Numbered from the stretch's first letter, positions 11,322 through 22,390 are shown. The stretch: DNA of 64,000 bases from Erinaceus europaeus (GCF_950295315.1 NC_080164.1:8626082-8690081); one strand, 5' to 3'. Made by a program: numbers and translations. The notes: generated by a model not told the origin, from the sequence alone.

Positions 11322-11490
11322 ACAATGGTCCTGGAGGCAGCACAGTGGATCAACCATTAGACTCTCAAGTCTGAAGTCTTGAGTTCTATCACCAGCACCT
11401 CCTGTACCAGAGTTATGACTCTCTTTCTCTCTCTCTCTTTCTCCTCCTAACCCTCTCATTAATAAATAAATTAATTAAATATTCAAATGA
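11322..11490 (+). mobile_element. Form C SINE
   Basis: Head ggtcctggaggcagcacagt, then agactctcaagtctgaagtc, a CT body and an ATTAATAAATAAATT tail. Confidence 0.8.
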
Positions 11491-11589
11491 GGTTATTTAG
11501 TGGTCAATCATTTCCTAAAACCCCAGAGAAGAGGCAATGACAGCCCAGCCACTGCCCCTAGAGAGACATGAATTGGTGGCTTCCATGGG

Positions 11590-11662
11590 GATTGAACCTG
11601 GGATTTGGGAGCCTCAGGTATGAGAGTCTCTTTGCATAACCATTATTCTATGTATTCCCCAT
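11590..11662 (-). mobile_element. Form C SINE head fragment
   Basis: Antisense gggattgaacctgggatt and ctcaggtatgagagtctc are the B-box and anticodon-arm region of form C. The tail half is missing. Confidence 0.6.
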
Positions 11663-11671
11663 TCAGTTTCC

Positions 11672-11677
<6 letters not shown>

Positions 11678-11704
<27 letters not shown>
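11678..11704. repeat. (CT)n microsatellite
   Basis: About 13 CT units. Confidence 0.9.
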
Positions 11705-11708
<4 letters not shown>

Positions 11709-12325
11709 CAGGTAATGTCACCCTCACACAAAGATAGTGGCAAGCGGAGTGTAACCCAACAGAGGACTTGCCACCAAAGGGGTTTCTGCTGCTGGGATCT
11801 TAGTCTGGCTGTGTTGACTTGGAGTCCCTTTTCCAAGGGCTTTTGAAACCCTCCACCTGTATTTGTGATTTTTCAATTCAAACTGCAGTGCAGACAAGTT
11901 CCTCAGAGACAACAGGCTGGGATTCTGAATGCATCAGGGGTCCAATACCAAATCAAGCCCTTAAATTTGCTGCCACCTCATTCTAGAGACTGTTTCTGTG
12001 TCATTTAGCAAGTCACAGTAAGCAGGGCAAGCTTGAATTCTAGTTCTTCCCAGTGACAACTATTCTGTTTTGAAGGGTTCCAAGTCTAAACTCTGATGAT
12101 GCCTATGTTATTAACAGGAAGGTGACATCAGCAAAGATGTCTGTCAAAAGAGTTCATTGGACAAATCCAGTGAAAGGACCGGAAGCTGTGCAAGTTATAA
12201 GAACTGTGCAACTATATTCATTTATGCTATTAGACTCTATGGAGAGAAACAAAATACTCTTTTTTGTTCGCCTCCAGTTATTGAAGCTTGGTGCTGGTAC
12301 TAAAAATCTACCACTTTTTGGAGGT
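11705..12325. other. unassigned DNA
   Basis: No recognised repeat or gene. Confidence 0.45.
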
Positions 12326-12334
12326 CTTTTTTTA

Positions 12335-12500
12335 TTATTTGATAGGACAGAGGGAAGGGAGTGGTAGAGAGGGAGAGAGAAAGACAGACACCTGCAGACC
12401 TGCTTCACCTCTTGTGAACACCCCTGCTGTACGTGGGGAGGGGGGGCTCAAACCCCGGTCCTTCCACTGGTTCTTATGTGGGTCCTTGTACTTCATAGTC
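12335..12500 (-). mobile_element. Form A SINE
   Basis: Antisense: ttggataggacagag-like body, gacacctgcagacctgcttc, and the B-box as caaaccccggtcc. Confidence 0.8.
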
Positions 12501-12504
12501 TCTT

Positions 12505-12652
12505 CCTCTGTAGTTCCCCACCCCTCTCAATTTCTCTCTGTCCTATCAAATAAAGGGGGTAAATGACCACCAGGATCTGTGGATTTGTAGTGCTGGCACC
12601 ATACCCTAGCAAAATCCTGGTGGCAATATCAAAATTATAATAATAAAAATAA
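12505..12652 (+). mobile_element. Form A SINE 3' half
   Basis: Sense CT body (caatttctctctgtcctatc) followed by the long-variant module gaccaccaggatctgtggat and an A-rich tail. The head is missing, and the segment lies head to head with the preceding antisense copy. Confidence 0.75.
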
Positions 12653-12654
12653 AT

Positions 12655-13003
12655 TGGGGGTCGGGCAGTGGTGCAGTGGGTTAAGCGCACGTGGCGCAAA
12701 GCACAGGGACCCGCATAAGGATCCCGGTTCGAGCTCCCGGCTCCCCACCTGCAGGGGAGTCGCTTCACAGGCAATGAAGCAGGTCTGCAGGTGTCTATCT
12801 TTCTCTGCACCTCTGTCTTCCCCTCCTCTCTCCATTTCTCACTGTCCTATCCAATAATGAACAACATCAACAATGGTAATAATAGTCGCCACAACGAGGC
12901 TACAACAACAAGGGCAACAAAAGGGGGAGAAGATGGCCTCTAGGAGCGGTGGATTCATGGTGCAGGCACCGAGCCCAGCAATAACCCTGGAGGAAAAAAA
13001 AAG
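12655..13003 (+). mobile_element. Form A SINE, full-length long variant
   Basis: The best-preserved copy here: A-box region gcagtgggttaagcgcacgt, B-box ggttcgagctc at 12726-12736, hairpin, CT body, AAC/AAT tail and the terminal ggcctctaggagcggtggat module. It retains CpGs, so it is fairly young. Confidence 0.93.
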
Positions 13004-13890
13004 AAAACATCTTTCAAAAACCAATAAGTCTTTTAAAAACAAATAAGAAGTCCCTAAATATATAGCTTTGTGTATAAATGTTCTTTGATTGTTTCTATTT
13101 TTTTGGTTAGCGACACTGCACTTACAAACACCTCTGTCACCAGTATACTATTCAGGAAAAGACGAAGACATGTGAGGAACACTGCCTGCCTTACATGCCT
13201 TTACTCAACAGTTGAGAGGTCAACCAGATGCTGATTTGGTCACAGAGGTTAAGTAACCACATAGACAATTCAGGACATAGTTTCATGGCCGGTTCCTCAT
13301 TTACAAGTAATGGCATGAAGACAGCCCGCAGTCAGCAATCATGGCTCACCAGACCTTTTCACCACCCCAGTGGACCATGATCCATTGGGAAAGACTCACT
13401 AATGCCATTGTCCCATCCCTGCAGCCAAACTCCACTATTTCTGTCTACAGTCTTGACATCATACCCGAGCCCCATTTCACCCTGAGTTCAGGACAGATGT
13501 GGGCTTTAAATCATCCAGACTGGAACACATGCTTCCAGAGAAGCAATGACGCTGGTGATAATAGTTGGGTCAGATCCCTCTAGGCTGGTGTAGAGAGGTC
13601 TTCATCTTGGCTTCTGTGGGTCTTTGTTTATAGCATCAAGTGCATATGTGCACACACACACACACTCACGTACTTGCTGAGATCGAGGTCTATATCCAGC
13701 CCATCTGCATTTTGTCAGGGGCTGGCAAAAGACCTGACTCAAAATCACTAAGAAGAAATCTGTGGATTCAACATAAATAAAGAAATAAATCATGGTTTCC
13801 GCTATATATGTTTAGTAGTGTTAGTCTGCATATAAACTACTCTGGGGATTATCACTAAAACAGAAACCTAAAAGGGAGTATTTAAATATT
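13004..13890. other. unassigned DNA
   Basis: Nothing firm. A cacagaggttaagtaacc motif near 13238 is MIR-like but isolated. A short CA run lies at 13651-13670. Confidence 0.4.
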
Positions 13891-13892
13891 AC

Positions 13893-13921
13893 CCCCCACA
13901 CACACACACACACAAACACAA
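13893..13921. repeat. (CA)n microsatellite
   Basis: Short CA run with one CAAACA break. Confidence 0.85.
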
Positions 13922-15120
13922 AGAGAAAATATTTATGCACAGACATGTTTACCTATAAATGTGCAAACACAGTGAAAACTGGAACTAAAAAGGCATTAAT
14001 AGAGATCATTAATAGAGGTTAGAGGGCAGTGAGATTGAGGGGCCAAGAGAAGAAAAAGCCAAAGACAGAGAGAGGAACAGTAAAAGAGAAGACTGGACAA
14101 GTATTTATAACAGAATCACACACAGAAGTCTAAGTAAGATGACAGGGTGAATGATAATTCTCTGTGGTAGATCAGATAAGAAAATCAGAACAGATAAGGG
14201 CATTGAGATGCGTGTTTCTGAATACACATACAAATGAAGAATGCCCATGGCCAGCATTACACAGGGCACCCTCCAATAGAGGATGAGTCTGTGAACCAGG
14301 GTGCTGCCTACAAGATCCAGGCGCCCCCAGACTGTTGGTTCTTCTAGGCTCCAGGCTTTCTCACTACCATGGCCAACTCCAGCGAGGTCAGGTCCAAATA
14401 AAATGGTTCACACAGCTTCGCCTACATCACATGAGCTGAACTAATATCAACAATGACATCAGAAAAATGTGTTTACCTTGGTTTCCCGCCACTAAAAATT
14501 GGTCCAAGATGATGCTGAACATATGCCTTTCATTCCTGCTTCTGTTAGAAGGACAAATAATTTAACAGGTGGGACTCTGAATTCCATGGGTCTTTGTTGT
14601 TGTTGTTGTTGTTGTTGTTCACTGTAAAGCATTGAGCATTCCACTTTTGGTCAATGGATTCTGGAACTCTTCTTTGACAGACCTCAGCAAGCTTTGTTTA
14701 TTTTGCAAAGGCGCTCTTTATGCTCACAAGAGCAGTGAGTTGGAAAGACCTGCTGAGGCCAATCAAACTGAAGTTGAGCATGTTATCAGGGCTGTGTGTT
14801 TGTTTCAGTAGAGAAACCAAATTCTCTAACTCCTCCAAGAATTGATCCAGACAGCAAAATGAGAGGAAATCTATTCTACTTTAATAAGGCAATTGGTCCA
14901 GACTTCATGCAATATCATTTCAGTCTAGAATTTTCCTCATCACTGCCAAAAACATCAAATAGAGACATTACATGACTTTCGCTAAGCGTTCACTCTCCAA
15001 AGAATAGTCATCTTGTTCCAGGCCTGAGCAGAAAGAAAGGAATTAAAAGGAGATGGGGTGGGGCTGGAGAACCACTGAGAGCATTTAGCTATGTTAACGC
15101 CACCCTATTTCTAATGTCTG
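13922..15120. other. unassigned DNA with a (TTG)n run
   Basis: About 1.2 kb without a recognised element apart from eight TTG units at 14596-14620. Confidence 0.45.
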
Positions 15121-15123
15121 AAA

Positions 15124-15650
15124 CTCTTTCTCCTTTCCCTCCCCTCCCCTCCCCTCCCCTCCCCTCCCCTCCCCTCCCCTCCCCTCCCCTCCCCTCCCCT
15201 CCCCTCCCCTCCCCTCCCCTCCCCTTCCCTTCCCTTCCCTCCCCTCCCCTCCCCTCCCCTCCCCTCCCCTCCCCTCCCCTCCCCTCCCCTCCCCTCCCCT
15301 CCCCTCCCCTCCCCTCCCCTCCCCTCCCCTCCCCTCTCCTCTCCTCTCCTCTCCTCTCCTCTCCTCTCCTCTCCTCTCCTCTCCTCTCCTTTCCTTTCCT
15401 TTCCTTTCCTTTCCTTTCCTTTCCTATCTTCTCCTATCTTCTCTTTTCCTTTCCTTTCTTTCCTCTTCTCCCCTCCTTTCCCCAGCCTTTTCCTTCCCTT
15501 CCTTCCTTTCTTCCTTTCCTCTTCTCTTTCTCCCTCTTTCTTGCTTTCTTCCCCTCCCTCCCTTCCTCCCTTCCTTCCTTCCTTCCTTCCTTCCTTCCTT
15601 CCTTCCTGTTTTTCTTTCTTTCTTTCTTTCTTTTTTCTTTCTTTCATATC
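15124..15650 (+). repeat. long polypyrimidine tract
   Basis: 15124-15425 is 302 nt without one purine: (CCCCT)n, then (CTCCT)n, then (TTCCT)n. A CT-rich stretch with rare purines continues to about 15650 as (CTTC)n. The 190- and 206-codon ORFs on the two strands are low-complexity artefacts. Confidence 0.97.
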
Positions 15651-15867
15651 TTTATTTCCCAGGACTTCACTGTTCCAAGCCAACTTTTTTCAAATAGAAA
15701 GGCAGAGACACAAAAACAGGAGGAAAACCCATAGCACAGAAACTTCCTCCAGTCCAGTGCAGGCTGGATTTTAACTTGCATCATGAACATGGCAAAGTAG
15801 GTGCACTAGCCAAGTGAGTTATTTTGCTGGCTCTCTGTGACTATGATCAATAAAAGGTAAATTAGGG

Positions 15868-16082
15868 GCTGGGTAGTGGTGCACCTGGCTGAGAAGACAT
15901 GTTAAAGTACTCAAGGACCCCTGTTCAAGCCCTGAGTCCCACCTGCAGGGCAAAAGCTTCACAAGTGGTGAAGCAATGTTACAGATATCTCTCTGAATCT
16001 CTCCCTCTCTACATTCCCCTTCCTTCTTGCTTTCTATCTGACTCTACCCAATCAATCAATCAATAAAACATTAATACAAAGT
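15868..16082 (+). mobile_element. Form B SINE
   Basis: Head ggggctgggtagtggtgcac, ctgttcaagccctgag, gcttcacaagtggtgaagc, a CT body and an (ATCA)n/AATAAA tail. Confidence 0.85.
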
Positions 16083-16314
16083 GAATGAAATTAAAAACAG
16101 TGACATGACATCATGCATGCACATGCTGCCTCTCAGACTCATTGAGCATATGTCTTACTGTCTCCCTCACCTTTTCTCTGTTATACATTTAGTCTATGTA
16201 ACTGTTTAATAAATTAACAAGGAATTGTAATGTTTTGCTAAATATAAATAGAAACATATCCCAAATAATTCAAACAAATAAGAATATATTAAGTAAGGTA
16301 ACTCTAACACCCAT

Positions 16315-16396
16315 TCCCATGCACAATACCCTGATTCAACTCCACAATCATCACCCATGGGGGGGGGTAGATTCACAAGTGGTATAATAGTGATGC
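16315..16396 (+). mobile_element. Form B SINE fragment
   Basis: catgcacaataccctgattc, a G-run and gattcacaagtggtataata match the middle of form B. Head and tail are missing; the L1 tail follows immediately. Confidence 0.5.
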
Positions 16397-16600
16397 ATCC
16401 CATAATGACCCTGGGCCCATACTCCCCCAGAGGGTTAAATAATAGGAGGGCTATCAGGGGAGCGGAGGGGATACGGAGTTCTGCTGGTGGGAAAATAATA
16501 GGAGGGCCATCAGGGGAGCGGAGGGGATACGGAGTTCTGCTGGTGGGAATTGTGTGGAGCTGTACCCCTCTTATCCTATGGTTTTGTCAGTGTTCCCATT
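16397..16600 (+). mobile_element. L1 3' UTR tail with internal duplication
   Basis: cccataatgaccctgggc, ggttaaataataggagg and cccctcttatcctatggt follow the L1 tail order. It is 5'-truncated and contains a 56-bp tandem duplication. Confidence 0.85.
16437..16548 (+). repeat. 56-bp tandem duplication inside L1 tail
   Basis: Units 16437-16492 and 16493-16548 differ at one base (ctatc versus ccatc). Confidence 0.95.
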
Positions 16601-16624
16601 TTACAAAAAAAAAATTAGTTATGC

Positions 16625-16800
16625 AAGTATCTTTCTCTTACTTGCATTTTTTTCTCTCCCCCATCTCTCTCCCTTTCTATTTCTCTGACTCAGTCATAAA
16701 AAATAAAACGATTTTTAATAAGAAAACAAAAATGTCCACCAGGAGTTATGGATTTGTCATGCAAGTACTGGGCACCAGTGACAACTCTGGTAGGGAAAAT
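16625..16800 (+). mobile_element. Form A SINE 3' half
   Basis: A diverged CT body, AAATAAAACG-type tail and the terminal module (gtccaccaggagttatggat through gacaactctggtaggg). The head is missing. Confidence 0.65.
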
Positions 16801-17230
16801 GTATATACTCAAAAGCAATATGCATAATAGCATGTTCACATAAAATCCAGAATATCAATAGAAAAATAAAAATTGCTGGAATATCTTCCTAGCAATTTTG
16901 GGGACCCGTGGCACTTCTGTCACATGCTCAGCTCTCTGATGGGACCATACAGTCTTCTGTGTTAAAACAGTTGACAAGAGGCTAAAGGGGAAATGTTACA
17001 TCCACCTCTTAAAGACTCCAGCCCAGAGTGACATTCATGACTTCACCTCACAGTACATTGATTAGAATGCATAGAAGACTGAGGAATATTGTCTGACTCT
17101 GTGTTCACAGAGGACTTTTTTTTTTCTTTTTTAATAAAAAGCTGTTTGTTCTCTGCTATAGACAATAACTTTGAATGACCCAAGCTCTAAATTCTATTTA
17201 TCCTAATTATTGCAGGAACTGTAGTTTTAG
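16801..17230. other. unassigned DNA
   Basis: Nothing recognised. Confidence 0.45.
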
Positions 17231-17242
17231 GTGGTGGTGGTG

Positions 17243-17280
<38 letters not shown>
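17231..17280. repeat. (GGT)n(GT)n microsatellite
   Basis: Five GGT units pass into a GT run. Confidence 0.95.
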
Positions 17281-17750
17281 ATCTCTTTGTGTGTGTACAA
17301 CAGATAACAGAAACACAAAAATGATCTAGTTTTAGAATAAAATAAAGTTCAAACAGCAAGTAGATAACACTTGCCTCAGAAGAACATTCACTGAATCAAA
17401 ATCAAAGTTCAAAGTTGTCTAGATAAACTGATGAAGAGTTAAACACCAGGGTACACAGTTTGACTAAGAATCTAGGGAGTGATATGTCAGTTTGCCAAGC
17501 ACTTTGTCTTGAGTATAGTCTGACCAGATTGGTACTCATATTCCCAGGCCACTAGCCAGGCTGCTAGAAGCTGAGTGAGAACAATTCCAGTGCCTACTGT
17601 GACCTAGCTTGTGACAGACCAGAAAGTCTATTAATAATTCCCTCAGACTAAAGAAAGATTGTGTAATCATCAGAGCTGGCATCAATGTCCTTTTGTTATT
17701 ATCAAGATGGAAACCAAAGACCTAAAAGATGTTAAAAAGTCAGACCTGGG
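17281..17750. other. unassigned DNA
   Basis: Nothing recognised. Confidence 0.45.
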
Positions 17751-17751
17751 A

Positions 17752-17885
17752 TTGGGGAGGTAGCACAGCTGTTATCACCTAAGGCTTTTATGACTGAAAT
17801 CTCAGAGTCCCAGGTTCAATTCCCAGAATGGCTATATGCCAGAACTGAGAAGTCCTCTGGACTCTTTCATTAAAATGAACAAGGA
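17752..17885 (+). mobile_element. Form C-like SINE
   Basis: Head gggattggggaggtagcac, B-box-like ggttcaattcccag and the tatgccagaactgag motif. The CT tail is short. Confidence 0.7.
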
Positions 17886-17924
17886 AATTTAAAAATACAT
17901 ATATTTTCTTTATTGAATAGAAAC

Positions 17925-19160
17925 AGCTGGGAAAAGGACCAGAAAGTTGGATCAAGGAAGAGAGTAGCTCCCTAATACGGGAAAGGGGTATAAATATTGT
18001 TGACTGCAAACCCCATCGATTTGATGTAATCTGGGGCCCATATTCAACTTAGGATCCTGTATGACCTCTATATCCTTCTAGATCTGAGCTCACATTCTGT
18101 GGTCATGAGTAGGAACATTCTAAGCTGCTCTAGTATCAACCTACCCTCTTTCTCAGGTGTAGCATAGAGTATGTTGTCCATCCTCCCTTAGGAGGATGGA
18201 ACATTCTCTACCATTGTTGGTCCAAGTTGAGGGCAAGGTCTTATGGGGGCCCACAAAAGGGCTTATTTTGTTGTTCCTGATAGAGATGACCAGTAACAAT
18301 GGAGAGAGGGATTTATCTGAGGTCTAGGCCCATCATGTCTGTTTGGGAATCTCAGGACTCCCCAAATAGGGCCCCAGCTGATGGGGTGGCCTGATAGTGA
18401 CTAAAAAGTCAGCATTAAAATATGCCAGTCTCTTGCCCTTATTCAGCTTTTGCAGTTCTTGCTTTGATAAGACTAGCTTGGGATTGAGTGAGAGAACTGT
18501 AATAGGAAGCAGGTAAGGAAAGTACCTAAGTCTAAGTAGACACTATTTCATTATAAACTTGATACTGACTCACTACAGACTGTTGTGTATTTTTGCTTTC
18601 AGGTCTATAATTTGCCCTAATTTATGGATACATGTGAATATATGCTCTATCTTATGGGACCTGGCCTATATCTAGGTTTTGGGATTTTGATAGGAAGTGA
18701 ACCACCTGGAATGGAATCAGAGAATACTATGAAAAGAAAGGTCTCACTGGAGTGATGAGGGTGAAGGGTTGGCATTCCATGCCTGATGTGTCTGTACACA
18801 GTCTGAGGTAAAGCATGCTGAGATGGTACTCATTGCATTAATAATGTTGGAATCAGTGGAGGCAGTATCATTTGGCCTTACTTGAGAGAAGAATTCAGGG
18901 AAGTGAGCCCCACCCTGGAGGTTCCAGAATTGGGAGAAGCATGGGCTCTATAGAGGAAGTGGGAGATTCCTATCTCCTTAGGGTTTAAGAAGACAATAGA
19001 TAGTTATTGCAATAATCACATTGTTTGGCAGTTGGGTTAACTTTGGAAAATCCCTTTGTTAGGATTTGCTGTATCATACACACCCTAACCATATTTTATG
19101 TCCTTTGACATTATTTGCACATAGCTATGCCACCAGTTGCTTTTGTTCTCCCTGGACTTA
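17925..19160 (-). mobile_element. L1 3' UTR, long-UTR subfamily, lacking its terminal tail
   Basis: Antisense match to the long 3' UTR: ggatcaaggaagagagtagc, cacattctgtggtcatgagt, ggacctggcctatatctagg and ggttaactttggaaaatccc, up to tgttctccctgga. About 640 bp that should lie at the 3' (left) end are absent. On the right it joins a top-strand poly(A)/(GAAA)n run. Confidence 0.85.
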
Positions 19161-19212
19161 AAAAAAAAAAAAAAAAAGAAAGAAAGAAAGGAAGGAAGGA
19201 AGAAAGAAAGAG

Positions 19213-19255
<43 letters not shown>

Positions 19256-19260
19256 AGAAA
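19161..19260 (+). repeat. poly(A) plus (GAAA)n
   Basis: A run of 18 A is followed by GAAA/GGAA repeats on the top strand, between two antisense elements. Confidence 0.95.
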
Positions 19261-19261
19261 A

Positions 19262-19440
19262 CAGCCAGAAGTCAAGAGAGGAGGGGTGATAGAAAGGAAG
19301 AGAGACAGAGAGACACCTGCACACTGTTTTACCACTAGCAAAGCTTTTCCCCTGCAAGTGGGACCCAGGGCTCAAACTTGGGTCCTTGCACATTGTAACA
19401 TGTGTGCTCAACCAGACGCACCACCCACCCAGCCGCATAA
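19262..19440 (-). mobile_element. Form B SINE without its tail
   Basis: Antisense gagacacctgcacactg, tttcccctgcaagtggg and ggctcaaacttgggtcc, ending at the head. The expected T-rich tail is replaced by the (GAAA)n run. Confidence 0.75.
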
Positions 19441-19794
19441 GTTTTTTTTTTAATAAAGTTAAAAAGAAAAATTGAGACATGAAAACTCAGGCTTATTCTC
19501 CCACCACATCAGTACCTATCACTTCCCTAGAAAGACTTTGACTCCAGCTGTGGCAACAGCTACAGATGTGTTTCCACATGCATTACTTTCATCAGCTCTA
19601 GCCTATGACTTTATTAAATAATAGAAGAAAAATATATGGCACATTGTTCCTTGAGCATGATGACACTCTGCCAAGCAAAGCTCATAAACATAAGACTTTG
19701 TGATTCAAATACAGTATGTAGACCAACAGTGCTAAAAATCCCAGGGATTCTGTTAGAAATGCAGTTTCCCTCAAAGCAGAATTTTTTTACAAAA

Positions 19795-19855
19795 AAATTT
19801 ATTTATTTCCTTTTGTTGCCCTTGTTGTTTTATTGTTGTAGTTATTACTGATGTG
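19795..19855 (-). mobile_element. Form A SINE tail fragment
   Basis: Antisense tail: tttatttatttccttttgtt, then gttgtagttattactgatg. The rest is absent. Confidence 0.65.
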
Positions 19856-20041
19856 TGTGAAAGGAAGTGGGTTGTGAAGGGAAGTGGGTTGTGACAATAT
19901 TCACATCTTGAGTTCAGCCATGGGATTAAAGAAGAATTCGTTAAATGAGGTCTGTGGATTCATTTCTGACCAGATTTCTGAAATAGCATCATTATCCCAT
20001 CCTGATGCCCTTCCTAGATATTTCCTGAATATCCTGCTTTG

Positions 20042-20147
20042 AAAAGATGGGATATAGAGTTCTGGTGGTGGAAATTGTACCCCTCTTCCTTGTGGTTTTT
20101 ATCAGTGTTTCCTTTTTTATAAATAAAAATTAAAAAGAAAAAAGAAA
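20042..20147 (+). mobile_element. L1 3' UTR tail, severely truncated
   Basis: The last ~105 bp only: gatgggatatagagttctgg, tgtacccctcttcc, ttataaataaa. A short 17-bp direct repeat (gaagtgggttgtga core) lies just upstream at 19862-19893. Confidence 0.8.
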
Positions 20148-20680
20148 TGTAGTTCCTAGAGGAATTCCCTGGCCTGCTGGATCAGACTCTTCATTTAAAC
20201 AGGACCCCCAGGAAAGCCTGAGACCCAGGAAACATCTGAGGAATCTTGTTCAGTAGGAACAACTACAACAAGAAAACAAAACCGTGAGTTTCTATAAATC
20301 AATAGGAAAAAGAAAGACAAAATAGAAAGATTGTTGATTCACAAAAGAAGTGCAAATAAAAAACAAGCATATGATACCTTTTTTTCCCAGTAATTTAGAG
20401 ATTAAATTAAAGCAAATAGCATCGTGTGACCATTTTTTAAATGTCAGATTGGCAGAACTTTCAAAGTCTGATAGTCTCCAAACTAAAAACACATTGGGGA
20501 AATAGCCTTTTCTTATACCATGATAACTTAAATCATTATGATCTCTCTGGAAGACAATTTTTCAACACCTACTTTCTTATGTTTTAAAGAGTTTGGCCAA
20601 ATAATTCCACCTCTAGGAATCCAGTCCATAAACTTGCGTATTAAAATGTCAAAGATCAATAGTGTAAAGAAATCTTCTTT

Positions 20681-22224
20681 AGAGCACCAAAGTAAAAACT
20701 CTGTGGTGAGGGGTAGACATGCAGCTTCCTGGGCCAGTGGGGGGTGGGAGTGGGTGGGAGGGATGGGTCACAGTCTTTGGGTGGTGGGAATGGTGTTTAT
20801 GTACACTCCTAGCAAAGCATAGACATATAAATCACTAGTTAATTAATATGAGAGGGGGAAAATCAATTGTATGTCTCAAAGTTTTTCAAAACACAAACTG
20901 AGTCTTTTTAATATATAGGCTGTGTATTTGATATGCGGACTCTCTCAAAAGCCTAGACCAAGTAGATCAGAAGCATCCAATAGCACAGCGATATACAAGA
21001 TACTGGGTACTGTTCTTCTTCTTCTAGAGTTTGCCCTTCTTCTGTAGCCAGTCAACAGGTCAGGTTGAAAGCTGTCAGGAGCTGCTTGTTGCTGGCTTTG
21101 AAAGTGACTGGGATCCATGTGGATTCAGTCGGCTAGGAAGGATCGTCAGTTTCCCCAATGAATGGGTACTCACGGGATGCACCACGAGAAGATCGATCCA
21201 ATGTATCCCACTGGGTACTGTACAGCAAACCATAATAAAAGGACTTTTCAAACTTAACCCAATTAACAAATAATGTGATGATAACATTAACTATCGATTG
21301 TCTTTTTGAGCCCTAAGACAGCAGGAACCTCACATCTCCACTATAGAGCCTCTACTTCCCCCAGTCCTGGAACCCTTGGATAGGGCCCACTTTCTTGTAT
21401 GCCTCTCCCAATCCATATCAAATAATATTGCATCCGCTGATCACAACCTAACCAACGCAACGATTGCCACCTCAACATGCTTCACTTCAGACTGTGTCCA
21501 GAGACTTCACGTGTGGAATGACAACCCTTCAGCTTCATTACTCAGGTAAGACCTTTCCTTTCATAGTATACTCTAATTTCATCTCAGGTGGTTCACTTTC
21601 TAACAAAGTCCCTAGATATACACCAGTTTCTGTGAGAGAGAGAGCATATGTTCACACGTATCCATAAACTACTGCAAAATATATACCTGAAAGCAGAAGT
21701 GCACTAGAGTTTGCAGTGAGTACCTACCTAACACTTCCTCTCCACTATTCCAAGCTTTGGGTCCATGATTGCTCAACAATTTGTTTGGCTTCATATGTTA
21801 ACTCTCTTTTCAGTCACCAGTTTCCAGATGTCATCAGGATGCCGGCCAGGCTTCCCCGGATTGAAGACCCCACCAATATGTCCTGGAGCTCCACTTCCCC
21901 AGAGACCCACCCTACTAGGGAAAGAGAGAAGCAGACTGGGAACATGGATCGACCAGTCAACGCCCATGTTCAGCTGGGAAGCAATGACAGAAGCCAGACC
22001 TTCTACCTTCTGCAACCCACAATGACCCTGGGTCCATGCTCCCAGAGGGATAGAGAATGGGAAAGCTATCAGGGGAGGGGGTGGGATATGGAGATTGGGT
22101 GGTGGGAATTGTGTGGAGTTGTACCCCTCCTACCCTATGGTTTTGTTAATTAATCCTTTCTTAAATAAAAAAAAGTGAAACCTCTCTCAGAATGGAGAGG
22201 AGAAAATCTCTAAAAAAAAAAAAA
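20681..22224 (+). mobile_element. Young short-3'-UTR L1, 5'-truncated
   Basis: The 3' UTR starts at the gcaccaaagtaaaaac position just after ORF2 and runs to tttcttaaataaaa at about 22174. A 37-bp non-L1 segment and second poly(A) follow. A TSD aaagaaatYttctt is at 20666-20679 and 22222-22235 with one mismatch. It hosts the element at 21014-21209. Confidence 0.88.
21014..21209 (-). mobile_element. Non-autonomous Vingi-derived element
   Basis: A 196-bp unit whose 3' end on the bottom strand (ttgactggctacagaagaag through a GAA-repeat end) matches the 3' end of the Vingi LINE at 53339-54172, but whose 5' part is unrelated to that fragment. The perfect 12-bp TSD actgggtactgt lies at 21002-21013 and 21210-21221. 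The uninterrupted target sequence is visible in the L1 copy near 41425. It encodes no enzyme and would have depended on Vingi reverse transcriptase. Confidence 0.88.
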
Positions 22225-22390
22225 GAAATTTTCTTATAACATTTTATTTGTGAAATGTGAGATGAATTCAAATATTCATCTATAATGAAATAGTTCAATA
22301 AAACAATGCTATCCATACCAAAGTTCTACCCCACAATCTCAAGGAGCTCATTGAACAGTGACTCAAAAAAAAAAATATATATATATATCC

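Larger units (their letters stand above)
19700..20245 (+). mobile_element. MER5A-like hAT MITE, interrupted
   Basis: The left part (gggattctgttagaaatgca) and right part from about 20150 (ctggatcagactcttcattt, aacaggacccccaggaaa) follow MER5A order. About 370 bp of later insertions separate them. Confidence 0.55.
20325..22345 (+). mobile_element. Ancient L1M ORF2 fragment, split by a younger L1
   Basis: 20325-20680 follows L1M ORF2 (gattcacaaaagaagtgcaa; atgtcagattggcagaactt; ataattccacctctaggaat). The alignment resumes at 22225-22345 (aaatattcatctataatgaa). The frame is destroyed. Confidence 0.7.

Noticed and set aside
12655..12760. Possible tRNA gene (A- and B-box present)
   Set aside because: It is the head of a SINE continuing into a CT body and tail; no acceptor stem closes a cloverleaf.
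15111..15734. Long ORFs (190 and 206 codons) on both strands
   Set aside because: Pure translation of the polypyrimidine array; low-complexity Pro/Leu/Ser or Gly/Arg/Glu strings with no gene context.
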